A stretch of DNA of 7,815 nucleotides from Candidatus Woesearchaeota archaeon (GTDB taxonomy: Archaea > Nanobdellota > Nanobdellia > Woesearchaeales > JAFCFN01). A program made the translations under genes and the position numbers. Of the stretch, positions 1 to 6,784 are shown piece by piece (the stretch's first letter is position 1; the number at the start of each line of letters is the position of its first letter). The DNA lies in NCBI GenBank assembly GCA_017609245.1, contig JAFCEI010000031.1:1-7815 (forward strand), read 5' to 3'. The notes below the pieces were generated by a model. It saw nothing but the letters and a program-made list of their open reading frames with translations. It did no database searches and was not told the DNA's origin.

Positions 1-1404
1 AAGATTCCGTTCATAATCGCTGCAAATAAGATTGATTTGATTGCAGGCTGGAGGGATGATAAAGATCCATTGCTGAAAACAATCTCAAACCAATCCCAGC
101 AAATACAGGAAATTTTAGACAAAAGACTGTATGAATTAGTTGGAAAACTCTCGGAACTAGGATTTGAATCAGAAAGGTTTGACAGGGTTGATGACTACAC
201 AAAGCAAATAGCCATGATCCCGTGCTCTGCAAAAACAGGAAAAGGCATCCCGGAATTACTGATGGTATTGACAGGCTTGGCTCAAAAATATCTGGAAAAA
301 AACCTGGAAATAGAAGTCAAAGGCCCTGCAAAAGGGACTATTCTGGAAGTCAAAGAAGAGAAAGGCCTGGGAAAAACATTGGATGTCATAATATATGACG
401 GAATCCTGAAAAAAAATGATACAATTGTTATCGGAGGATTAAATCAGCCAGTTACAACAAAAGTCAAGGCTTTGTTAGAGCCGATGCCTCTGGAAGAGAT
501 GCGTGTCAAAAAAGCAAAATTCAATCCAGTCAAAGAGGTTTCAGCAGCAACAGGCGTAAAGATTACCGCAACTGGAATTGAAGAAGTGATTGCAGGCATG
601 CCAATAAGGGTTGCTTCTCAGGAAAACCTGGAAAAGACAAGACAGGAAGTTCAGGAAATGGTCAAAGAGATCCTTATCGCGATAGACAAGACAGGCATCA
701 TCATAAAAACAGACTCTCTAGGTTCATTAGAAGCATTGATCACATTGCTGAAAGAAAAAGATATTGAGATAAGAAAAGCTACCATTGGTGAGATCTCAAA
801 AAAAGACATTGCAGAAGCAGAATCAAACTATGATCAAGACAGGCTAAAAGCCATTATTCTTGGGTTTAATGTAGACATAAGCAAAGAGGTAGAGAAAATA
901 CCTAAAAAAGTTAAGATAATCAGATCAGACATCATATACAAGATAATTGAAGAGTTTGAGACATGGCAAGAAAATGAAAAACTGAACATGGAAAAAGAAA
1001 ATATGGCAGAGCTTACGAAGCCTTGCAAGCTTAATATCTTGAAAGGCTATGTGTTCAGGCAGAACAACCCTGCTGTTGTTGGTGTGGAAGTGATGGCAGG
1101 CACAGCAAAGACAGGAATCGCCCTGATAAAGACCGACGGTAAAGAGATCGGAACTCTTAAAAGCATGCAGCTTGAGCAGGAGAACATTGAAAATGCAGAA
1201 GCTGGAAAAAGAATTGCCATATCAATACCAGAAGCAACAGTCGGCAGGCAGATAAACGAAGGCGAGACCCTGCTGTCAGATATTCCAGAAGAAGATTTCA
1301 GAAAACTAAGAGAGTTTAAGAAATATCTGAAAAATGATGAGATAGAGATTCTGAAAGAGATTGCGCAGCTGAAAAGAAAAGGCAATCCTGTTTGGGGTAT
1401 TTAG
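1..1404 (+). CDS. infB: Translation initiation factor aIF5B, 3' part (5' end outside window)
   Basis: This is the archaeal/eukaryotic-type IF2 homologue (aIF5B), a GTPase that promotes ribosomal subunit joining and places initiator tRNA. The reading frame is open from base 1, so the gene begins before the window. The first visible residues hold the G4 motif NKID (window residues 9-12), and the G5 motif SAK lies at about 76-78; G1-G3 are cut off. Next come the beta-barrel domain II (about 110-215, with GPAKGTILEVKEEKGLGKT), the alpha/beta/alpha domain III (about 240-340, with TDSLGSLEAL), and domain IV followed by C-terminal helices, ending NPVWGI. There are 467 residues in the window; the family is near 600, so about 130 are missing. 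The stop TAG abuts the ATG of the next gene, indicating an operon. No frameshift or intein is visible in this part. Confidence 0.96.
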   Translation, partial: KIPFIIAANKIDLIAGWRDDKDPLLKTISNQSQQIQEILDKRLYELVGKLSELGFESERFDRVDDYTKQIAMIPCSAKTGKGIPELLMVLTGLAQKYLEKNLEIEVKGPAKGTILEVKEEKGLGKTLDVIIYDGILKKNDTIVIGGLNQPVTTKVKALLEPMPLEEMRVKKAKFNPVKEVSAATGVKITATGIEEVIAGMPIRVASQENLEKTRQEVQEMVKEILIAIDKTGIIIKTDSLGSLEALITLLKEKDIEIRKATIGEISKKDIAEAESNYDQDRLKAIILGFNVDISKEVEKIPKKVKIIRSDIIYKIIEEFETWQENEKLNMEKENMAELTKPCKLNILKGYVFRQNNPAVVGVEVMAGTAKTGIALIKTDGKEIGTLKSMQLEQENIENAEAGKRIAISIPEATVGRQINEGETLLSDIPEEDFRKLREFKKYLKNDEIEILKEIAQLKRKGNPVWGI

Positions 1405-1851
1405 ATGCAGAATCTAAAAATTCTCAACAAAAAACAGATTAAGCTTATTCTTAAAAAACTTGAAGCCCAGTTTGGTTTCAAAGACACTTTGGATTTCGTC
1501 TTTCTGCAGAACAGAGAAGGGAAGATATTTCTCATAAACAAAGACATTGCAAAGGTCGATTTGAGCAAGCTGAGGATAAATTCAATCGGTTTATACTTTG
1601 GTAAGATAGAGCAGGATGAGCTAAGATTGTCAATAGAAGGCTCGCAGCTGATCGGTAAAAAAGCAAAAAAGAATATTGTTGAATTGAACAGTCAGCAACT
1701 AAAACAATGGCTAAAAGGCGAAGACATTGAAAACAACAAACATCAAGGCTTTGTGATCATCAGGCACAATAAAGACTTCCTTGGAACAGGCAAGGCAAAA
1801 CAAGATAAAATACTGAATTTTGTTCCAAAAGCACGAAGAATCAAGATCTAA
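1405..1851 (+). CDS. Small PUA-like domain protein (NOL1/NOP2/Fmu-associated, COG3270-like)
   Basis: The protein has 148 residues. Its C-terminal third (about 115-148, GFVIIRHNKDFLGTGK then NFVPKARRI) matches the PUA-like RNA-binding domain found at the end of RsmF/NOL1/NOP2-type rRNA cytosine-5 methyltransferases. Archaea also encode this module as a small stand-alone protein, assigned to ribosome biogenesis. The lysine-rich N-terminal half (ILNKKQIKLILKKLEAQFGF) belongs to the same stand-alone family. No methyltransferase domain or SAM-binding motif is present, so any catalysis would need a partner. The ATG follows the aIF5B stop with no gap, so translation is probably coupled. The TAA stop interlocks with the TAG of the convergent Fic gene. 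The family is recognised from memory; the molecular role is inferred. Confidence 0.8.
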   Translation: MQNLKILNKKQIKLILKKLEAQFGFKDTLDFVFLQNREGKIFLINKDIAKVDLSKLRINSIGLYFGKIEQDELRLSIEGSQLIGKKAKKNIVELNSQQLKQWLKGEDIENNKHQGFVIIRHNKDFLGTGKAKQDKILNFVPKARRIKI

Positions 1852-2675
1852 TACTTTGATCCAAGAACATTATCAAGAGCTACATTAAGCTTACTTGACA
1901 CATAATCGTAAAAATGTTTTTCCCCATCACTTATCTTACCTCTGTTAAACCTATAGAGTAACCTTACGCTGTCTTTCTGCACAGGCTTTAGTTTGGATTT
2001 TCTTTCTTCATAACCTAAAACTGCATCGTCTAGATGTGAATGATAGTCTACTTTTTCTCCCTGCTCAATCATTATCGGAGGAAATCCTTTCTCAAACAAG
2101 ATGAAATTATGAAGCATTCTTGCCAATCTACCATTACCATCTTCAAAAGGATGTATCCTCAATATGTGCAGATGTACTAGTGCTGCCAGATCGGGAAAAC
2201 AGAAATATTTATGTTTCTTCATTATCATATTGTATGCTTTTTTGGTGAAACGCAAAAATTTATCCATTTCACTCTGTATTTTCGCAGGATATGGCGGAGT
2301 AGTTGAAGCGCCGCTTGGTCTGACTCCCATGGTCCTGTAATGAGCATTGCCATTAAAAAGATCTGGTTCGATTCTGTTTTCTATATCAAACAAAAATTTT
2401 TCAGTAAGTGGCAGTCTAAACTTAGCACTGCCATAATTGTATGCTTTAACAAGATGCTTCAGATGGGGCTTAAGTGAACGCAGATATTTTTTCTTATCCC
2501 TGTCGGTCTTAAATTCATCCATATCTAATGGGTAACTCATACCTAAAGAGTGCCTCAATCCTTCTTCATATTTGCATTTTCTTAAGGACCTTCGCAGTTT
2601 TTTTCTGCTCATACCGCTGTTTAGAACATCCCACTTTGCAGTTATTTCTTTCAAAAGATATTTATTAGTATACAT
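1848..2675 (-). CDS. Fic-domain protein (predicted protein AMPylase)
   Basis: The protein has 275 residues. Fic proteins usually transfer AMP, sometimes another nucleotide moiety, from a nucleotide to a hydroxyl of a target protein. The active-site motif HPFEDGNGRLAR is complete at residues 175-186: catalytic H175, metal-binding D179 region, and R183 and R186 for phosphate binding. The substrate-binding flap is also present (AHYRTMGVRPSG at about 111-122, then PPYP). Upstream, CKYEEG (34-39) sits where class II Fic proteins carry the inhibitory (S/T)xxxE(G/N) helix, but with Cys instead of Ser/Thr. There is no signal peptide, so the product should be cytoplasmic. The ATG at 2675 is preceded by a TTTATAAA box centred 26.5 bp upstream, which supports this start and a leaderless transcript. 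No antitoxin gene is adjacent. The target is unknown; a role in stress or toxin-like regulation is possible but not shown. Confidence 0.92.
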   Translation of the reverse strand: MYTNKYLLKEITAKWDVLNSGMSRKKLRRSLRKCKYEEGLRHSLGMSYPLDMDEFKTDRDKKKYLRSLKPHLKHLVKAYNYGSAKFRLPLTEKFLFDIENRIEPDLFNGNAHYRTMGVRPSGASTTPPYPAKIQSEMDKFLRFTKKAYNMIMKKHKYFCFPDLAALVHLHILRIHPFEDGNGRLARMLHNFILFEKGFPPIMIEQGEKVDYHSHLDDAVLGYEERKSKLKPVQKDSVRLLYRFNRGKISDGEKHFYDYVSSKLNVALDNVLGSKY

Positions 2676-2697
2676 AGTTTAGATAAAGTATTAGAAA

Positions 2698-2705
2698 TTT
2701 ATAAA
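2698..2705 (-). promoter_or_regulatory. TATA box of the Fic gene
   Basis: The palindromic octamer TTTATAAA is centred at 2701.5, exactly 26.5 bp before the first base of the Fic ATG (2675). A purine-rich BRE-like stretch (GAAAGG) lies just upstream on the minus strand. The spacing predicts transcription starting at or within a base of the ATG. Confidence 0.85.
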
Positions 2706-2723
2706 CCTTTCTATATGTAATCA

Positions 2724-3431
2724 CTATTGAGTTACAATTTTATGTAATTGTTTTAGGTGTTTTACCTTATGATCCACATACTTAAGCTTCTTGTTTTTCT
2801 TATGCTCAGCCCAGTCACCATAGACAAACCAAACAGTCTTCATTCCCAGTTTTTTGGCAAGTTTTAGGTCAAACTCAGGCTTATCGCCGACCATTACACA
2901 ATCACAGCTCTTTATTTTCAGTTTTCTGAAGATATAATCGTAAAATCTCTTGTCAGGTTTTGTTGTTTTCACATCATCGCCGGTCACGATCAGGTCAAAA
3001 TAATTCACAACGCCTAACTTTCTGAGCCTTTTCATCTTTGTTTTCTTGTTTCCGTCAGAGTCAGACATTATCACTAGCTTAAAATTCTTTTTCAGCTTTG
3101 ATAGGACCTGTTTAGCATCAGGCATCATAGCAGCATGGTTTTGTATTGCTTTCCAATAGATATCACATAACTTTTTGATCTCATTTCTCTTGGGCTTCAT
3201 CCCAAGCCTCTCAAAAAGAGTCTTGAACCACAACTCCCGTTTATACAATCGGATATTTTTCTCTCTCATTCCTTTGATTGTATAAGACATGTCAATATTA
3301 TCAAACATCTCTGCAACATGCTTAATATTGTATTTTTTGTAGAAATATTCTCCAACTTCATCCTCAGCGTGATGCTTTGCAGGCTTATATCTTTCCAAGG
3401 TGTCATCAAAATCAAATATTATTGCTTTCAC
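2724..3431 (-). CDS. HAD-superfamily hydrolase (phosphatase-like)
   Basis: The protein has 235 residues from the GTG at 3431 and carries all four HAD motifs. Motif I is DFDDT (nucleophile D7, acid D9). Motif II is the Ser in VIMSDSDG (S123). Motif III is the Lys in KTTKPDKRFY (K158). Motif IV is VGDKPEFD (D183, D188). A helical cap of the C1 type lies between motifs I and II (about 15-100). This layout fits haloacid dehalogenase/phosphoglycolate phosphatase-like enzymes, which hydrolyse small phosphoesters; the substrate cannot be read from sequence. I chose GTG at 3431 because it gives the usual MKAIIFDFDDTL opening and because an AT-rich TATA-like element sits about 25 bp upstream. A TTG at 3446 would add five hydrophobic residues and is less likely. 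The lysine-rich C-terminus (about 210-235) is unremarkable. The gene lies 35 bp after the secreted-protein gene on the same strand. Confidence 0.9.
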   Translation of the reverse strand: MKAIIFDFDDTLERYKPAKHHAEDEVGEYFYKKYNIKHVAEMFDNIDMSYTIKGMREKNIRLYKRELWFKTLFERLGMKPKRNEIKKLCDIYWKAIQNHAAMMPDAKQVLSKLKKNFKLVIMSDSDGNKKTKMKRLRKLGVVNYFDLIVTGDDVKTTKPDKRFYDYIFRKLKIKSCDCVMVGDKPEFDLKLAKKLGMKTVWFVYGDWAEHKKNKKLKYVDHKVKHLKQLHKIVTQ

Positions 3432-3452
3432 AAAAATAAGAAACAATCATTA

Positions 3453-3460
3453 ATTTTTAA
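3453..3460 (-). promoter_or_regulatory. Possible weak TATA-like element of the HAD gene
   Basis: The minus strand reads TTAAAAAT, centred at 3456.5, which is 25.5 bp before the proposed GTG start at 3431. It departs from the TTTATAAA seen at other genes here, so it may be weak, or the gene may be read through from the upstream secreted-protein gene. Confidence 0.4.
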
Positions 3461-3466
3461 TTCTTT

Positions 3467-5023
3467 CTAAAATTTGATTGTTGTTGAGCACTCATAAGAA
3501 TCAAGAGATGGTTTCCATGAGACGCTAATCGGCTTGAACCTAACCGTATAATCAGGCTGTATAGCAGGCAGTATCTTCTTATCAATTGTTATTGCAGGCA
3601 GGATATTGGTCATAACAGTAAACCATCCAAGATCTGCAGCTAGCTCAAGATTTCCATGCGGAAAAATGCGCCCTCTTAGATCCTCTTCCATTATCTTATA
3701 CTTATTGCTGATCCCAAACAAGACCTCTGCATTTCCTCTGCCAACTGAAGAGATTCCAAGGTTCAGCTTAGCAGTCAAAAAATTTATTTTTTTGTATGTT
3801 GATAATCCCAGGTTTAGTGCCTCTACATTTGCATTTGCTTCAAGCCCTGCCAGTAAAGAGGTTTTACAGTTAAAATCTGTTTTTCCCACATACACTCTAG
3901 GACTAAGCCCGATTAGTTTTGGAAATGCCAGCTCATACCACATATGCTGTGTAGCATATCTTGCATGCCCAGTATCAATTGATTGGTTTGACAAGTATGC
4001 TTCTGATTCCCATGCCTTCAGATCCCTTATCCCTGTCTGCGGAGGAGAGAGATAACGCAAAATGCCGTTAGTTACATCTTCCATTGTGCTTATTGATATG
4101 ACTTTTTTGCCCAAACTTCTGTTAAATGCCATGACCTTTCTTTCTATGTTGTCATCATCTGCAATAAAATCCTCCATGATCTGATTGTTGAAAGTGATCT
4201 GCTTGACATCATTTGCTTTCAGAACATCACATATCTCAGAAATAGGAACATCAGCATTACCTATCTTGAAAACAGGATCATAGCCATACTCGTTGGCCAG
4301 GTCAACAACCTTATTGAATCTCTCATAATCAACCACGATCTCATAAGGCAAATTTTTGACATGTTCTATCACTGCTGAGCTGCAAACCTCTACATCATCC
4401 TTTGATATCTCTTCTTTCTTAACAATATTTTTATATCCCTGCCCAAGTGTTTTCTCCAGATTGCTGTCTTTTGCAAGCCTTATGTTGATCATCTCGCATC
4501 CTGCCTCATAATTATCTGGTCCTATGCGTGCGCTAAATTCTCCCAAATAATCTCCTAATTTCTCGATGTCTTTTTCCAGCTCTTTTACATCCTCTTTAGG
4601 CAAGCTGGACTGCAGATCTTCAAATCTCTCTCTAACAATGTTTTTAAGATCAGAGTAATTTTCTTTGCCTGCAAACCTTAATGAGGCGCTTTCAACAAGA
4701 TCTACAAGTTCCGAAAACTCATCAGAATTGATGTCCTCCTTTTTCAGCTTAAATGAATATTTTGATATGATATCTTCTGCTCTCTGCTTAATTTGAGTTT
4801 TAAGCCCGTCAAACTCATCCAGATCTCCCCTAAACCTGTCCTTATTTTTATCAAAATACTGTTTAAAAAATTCTGATTCTTTATCAAAAGTTTTTTCAAT
4901 CGAATTTCCAACAGAGTTTGCAGTCTCTATCTTACTCTCTGTTCTAACAGAATAAGAAGTTGCAAAAAAATTAAAACCAAGCGTTAAACATAATATCTTT
5001 AGCGCCTTTGGCACTGTTTTCAT
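3467..5023 (-). CDS. Predicted secreted protein, unknown family, with beta-rich C-terminal third
   Basis: I do not recognise this 518-residue protein. The N-terminus looks like a cleavable Sec signal peptide: Lys at 2, 6 and 9, a hydrophobic core at about 10-21 (ILCLTLGFNFFA), and likely cleavage near SYS-VR (about 25). Residues 30-165 are charged and helical, rich in Glu, Lys and Asp, with coiled-coil potential. Residues 170-330 look mixed alpha/beta (for example PYEIVVDYERFNKVVDLANE). From about 370 to the end the pattern changes to alternating polar/hydrophobic stretches typical of amphipathic beta-strands, ending in STTIKF with a terminal Phe. Five Cys remain after the signal peptide (176, 214, 265, 386, 511). 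There is no hydrophobic C-terminal anchor, so the mature protein should be released or held by other surface components. The ATG at 5023 is supported by the signal peptide and a TATA box about 31 bp upstream. Confidence 0.8.
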   Translation of the reverse strand: MKTVPKALKILCLTLGFNFFATSYSVRTESKIETANSVGNSIEKTFDKESEFFKQYFDKNKDRFRGDLDEFDGLKTQIKQRAEDIISKYSFKLKKEDINSDEFSELVDLVESASLRFAGKENYSDLKNIVRERFEDLQSSLPKEDVKELEKDIEKLGDYLGEFSARIGPDNYEAGCEMINIRLAKDSNLEKTLGQGYKNIVKKEEISKDDVEVCSSAVIEHVKNLPYEIVVDYERFNKVVDLANEYGYDPVFKIGNADVPISEICDVLKANDVKQITFNNQIMEDFIADDDNIERKVMAFNRSLGKKVISISTMEDVTNGILRYLSPPQTGIRDLKAWESEAYLSNQSIDTGHARYATQHMWYELAFPKLIGLSPRVYVGKTDFNCKTSLLAGLEANANVEALNLGLSTYKKINFLTAKLNLGISSVGRGNAEVLFGISNKYKIMEEDLRGRIFPHGNLELAADLGWFTVMTNILPAITIDKKILPAIQPDYTVRFKPISVSWKPSLDSYECSTTIKF

Positions 5024-5050
5024 TTTAACACTAAAAAGGTGTTTTTCAGA

Positions 5051-5058
5051 ATTATAAA
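5051..5058 (-). promoter_or_regulatory. TATA box of the secreted-protein gene
   Basis: The minus strand reads TTTATAAT, centred at 5054.5, which is 31.5 bp before the ATG at 5023. Using the 26.5-bp rule seen at neighbouring genes, transcription would start near 5028 and give a leader of about five bases. Confidence 0.65.
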
Positions 5059-5085
5059 TCTTTCGTTTTGATGTTTAAAAAGCCG

Positions 5086-5925
5086 CTATTCCATATAGAT
5101 CTGGACAACGTCATCATCCTGCAGGACATGGTCTAATCCGACCTGCTGGCCAGGGAATGCAGCAGACTTGCCCCAGACTTTTGCATGCCTGAATTTCTGG
5201 ATAAAATCCTTATGAATATGCACTGCCAGATCCCTTATGGCAGATCCTTTTCTTAGTGCAAAAGGTATGCCTGTTGATTTCTTACCCTGTTCTTTGGTAT
5301 AAACCTTGATCAGACCAGACATCTTCCATATCAGATCTTTGATATTTTCCTCACCAGAATAATAGATGATAGGAAGATCTATATCTTCTTTAAGCAGTTC
5401 CCTGACGATCATGTCTCTTTCCTTGTCCGAATTATAAAGCATTACGACCACGTCAGCTGTTCTTATTATCCCGAGATAAGCAGGACCTTTTTCACTTCCA
5501 TAAAAATTTTCAACAATAGCAGGAATCTCGATAATCTGAATCTTGACGCCCTTGTAATCCATGATTCCTACTTCTGGTTTTTTTGTTGTAAAAGGATATG
5601 CTGCCACTTCAACTTTTGATCCTGTCAGCCTATTCAATAAGGTTGATTTGCCTGAATTAGTGGTTCCGACCAGAACAACCTGTGCAGAACCTTCTTTTTT
5701 GATAGCGACCGAATGAGCTGTTTTCCTCAGCTTTGCCTCTTTTTTGAGCTGTGATTTGAACTTAGAGAGTTTTGTCTTGAGCTCTGCCTGCAGCTTCTCG
5801 CTACCCTTATGCTTAGGCACCTCTCTCAGCATCTTCTGCAGGGCAGCTATCTTCTCTTCAGTAGTCTTTGCTCTACTATACTCTAATTCTGCTGCCTGAT
5901 ACTCTGCTGTGACATTTGCCGGCAT
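5086..5925 (-). CDS. DRG/Obg-like GTPase with TGS domain (shortened, degenerate G3 and G4)
   Basis: The protein has 279 residues and is related to DRG (Rbg) ribosome-associated GTPases, which run near 370 residues. The N-terminal helical segment (1-75, MPANVTAEY...HKGSEKLQAELKTKLSKFKSQLKKE) precedes a P-loop GTTNSGKST (87-95). The switch I region YPFTTKKPEVG (110-120) is typical of DRG proteins. The C-terminal TGS domain (about 205-279) has the family signatures LIKVYTKEQGK and VGLDHVLQDDDVVQIYME. The G3 position reads EIPA (133-136) instead of DxxG, and no NKxD (G4) is present: LPIIYYSGEE (185-194) lies where G4 is expected. The insertion found in canonical DRGs is absent. Guanine specificity may therefore be reduced; binding is likely, hydrolysis uncertain. 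The role is presumably in translation. The ATG at 5925 is supported by a TTTATAAA box centred 26.5 bp upstream and shared with the divergent MscS gene. Confidence 0.88.
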   Translation of the reverse strand: MPANVTAEYQAAELEYSRAKTTEEKIAALQKMLREVPKHKGSEKLQAELKTKLSKFKSQLKKEAKLRKTAHSVAIKKEGSAQVVLVGTTNSGKSTLLNRLTGSKVEVAAYPFTTKKPEVGIMDYKGVKIQIIEIPAIVENFYGSEKGPAYLGIIRTADVVVMLYNSDKERDMIVRELLKEDIDLPIIYYSGEENIKDLIWKMSGLIKVYTKEQGKKSTGIPFALRKGSAIRDLAVHIHKDFIQKFRHAKVWGKSAAFPGQQVGLDHVLQDDDVVQIYME

Positions 5926-5947
5926 AAAAATATTAACATCAATAAAA

Positions 5948-5955
5948 TTTATAAA
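5948..5955. promoter_or_regulatory. Shared symmetric TATA box for divergent GTPase and MscS genes
   Basis: The perfect palindrome TTTATAAA is centred at 5951.5. It lies exactly 26.5 bp from the GTPase ATG (5925, minus) and exactly 26.5 bp from the MscS ATG (5978, plus). No other good TATA box lies in the 52-bp gap, so one TBP site may serve both genes, with direction set by flanking BRE sequences: A-rich AATAAAA on the MscS side, CAATATC on the GTPase side. Confidence 0.85.
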
Positions 5956-5977
5956 GATATTGGCTTTTCAGGAATAT

Positions 5978-6544
5978 ATGGCAGACATAACAAGTGAGAC
6001 ACTTGGCAGCGGATTAAAATATATCAACGAGTTATATGTGGGGATTGCGACCAAAGTGGTCATAGTTCTGGCTATTTTACTTATTGGATTTATCATCGGA
6101 AGGGTATTGGGTAAATTAGTCCAGAAAGCGATGCATGGTATTGGCCTAAACCCTTTCATGGCCAGGATGGGCATTACATTCTCGTTAGAAAACCTTTTTG
6201 GAAATATCACAACATACATAGTTTACTTTACGACAGTCCTGATTGCACTGAACAAGCTTGGGCTGACAACAACTATCCTGGATATAATCGCAGCAGGAGT
6301 GATAATCTTAACAGTATTATTGGTGACTATCTCTCTCAAAGACACTCTGCCAAATGCATTTGCAGGTTTCATGATAAAGCAGAAAGGGCTTATCAAAGAA
6401 GGCGACGTAATAGCTGTCCAGGGCAAAGAAGGAAAAATAAAAAAGATAACTTTGGTAGAAACCTGCATGGAAACAAAAAAAGAGGACATATTCATACCTA
6501 ATTCTATTCTGATAAAAAAAGAAATCATCAAAAAAAGGCGCTAA
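5978..6544 (+). CDS. Minimal MscS-family mechanosensitive channel
   Basis: The protein has 188 residues, against about 286 in E. coli MscS. It has three membrane segments: about 25-46 (ATKVVIVLAILLIGFIIGRV), 76-94 (NITTYIVYFTTVLIALNKL) and 100-118 (ILDIIAAGVIILTVLLVTI). An amphipathic pore-helix continuation follows (SLKDTLPNAFAGFMI, 119-133), matching the conserved MscS LQDTLSNF region. The short beta domain contains IKEGDVIAV and ends with IFIPNS (171-176). The protein then stops 12 residues later with KKEIIKKRR, so the large C-terminal alpha/beta vestibule domain is missing. Such channels release solutes when membrane tension rises. I chose ATG at 5978 because the shared TATA box lies exactly 26.5 bp upstream; a GTG at 5909 would run through the divergent GTPase gene. 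The TAA stop interlocks with the UPF0147 stop. Confidence 0.88.
   Translation: MADITSETLGSGLKYINELYVGIATKVVIVLAILLIGFIIGRVLGKLVQKAMHGIGLNPFMARMGITFSLENLFGNITTYIVYFTTVLIALNKLGLTTTILDIIAAGVIILTVLLVTISLKDTLPNAFAGFMIKQKGLIKEGDVIAVQGKEGKIKKITLVETCMETKKEDIFIPNSILIKKEIIKKRR
6514..6536 (-). terminator. Poly-T tracts ending the minus-strand operon
   Basis: On the minus strand two T7 runs (6536-6530 and 6520-6514) follow within about 30 bp of the UPF0147 stop. Archaeal RNA polymerase terminates at such T-rich tracts without needing a hairpin. The tracts lie inside the lysine codons of the MscS 3' end. Confidence 0.55.
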
Positions 6545-6783
6545 ATTTTTTCTAATTCAGAAACAATTCCCCATATCAGGCTTCTGGTGTATGGCTGCAG
6601 GTTTATGTCTGCTGCAATATCATCCAGATCATTGAGCACCTTATGAACCTTGATTGACATATCCCCATCTTTTTCCAGAACATCGATTATGCTGTTTATT
6701 CTGTCTCTTACATTTCTGGGGACTGTTGAATCTTCCTGGACCTTGGATAATGAACCTATAATTCCAGATATCTTCTCAGTCAT
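6541..6783 (-). CDS. UPF0147 family protein
   Basis: This small helical protein has 80 residues and belongs to the archaeal UPF0147 family, whose function is unknown. Family signatures are EDSTVPRNVRDRINSIIDVL (about 17-36) and the ending TRSLIWGIVSELEKI. The length matches the family. I chose the ATG at 6783, one base after the prefoldin stop; a TTG at 6810 would overlap the prefoldin gene and add nine residues the family does not need. Spacing suggests coupled translation as the last gene of the L37Ae operon. The location behind prefoldin beta hints at a link with protein folding or translation, but nothing in the sequence proves it. Confidence 0.9.
   Translation of the reverse strand: MTEKISGIIGSLSKVQEDSTVPRNVRDRINSIIDVLEKDGDMSIKVHKVLNDLDDIAADINLQPYTRSLIWGIVSELEKI
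6546..6551 (+). terminator. Poly-T tract after the MscS stop
   Basis: A T6 run starts two bases after the MscS TAA, inside the 3' end of the convergent UPF0147 gene. It is a plausible archaeal oligo-T terminator for the plus-strand transcript; no stem precedes it. Confidence 0.5.
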
Positions 6784-6784
6784 T

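Noticed and set aside
1848..2723. Fic toxin-antitoxin pair
   Set aside because: No small antitoxin gene is adjacent; the only candidate inhibitory motif is within the Fic protein itself.
3432..3446. TTG start for the HAD gene
   Set aside because: It adds five residues before the usual family N-terminus and has no TATA-like element at the right distance.
3606..4055. 149-codon open frame on the plus strand
   Set aside because: It lies wholly opposite the secreted-protein gene, has no promoter or family features, and reads as low-complexity antisense sequence.
5909..5977. Upstream GTG start for the MscS gene
   Set aside because: It would overlap the divergent GTPase coding start and lie before the shared TATA box; the ATG at 5978 has exact promoter spacing.
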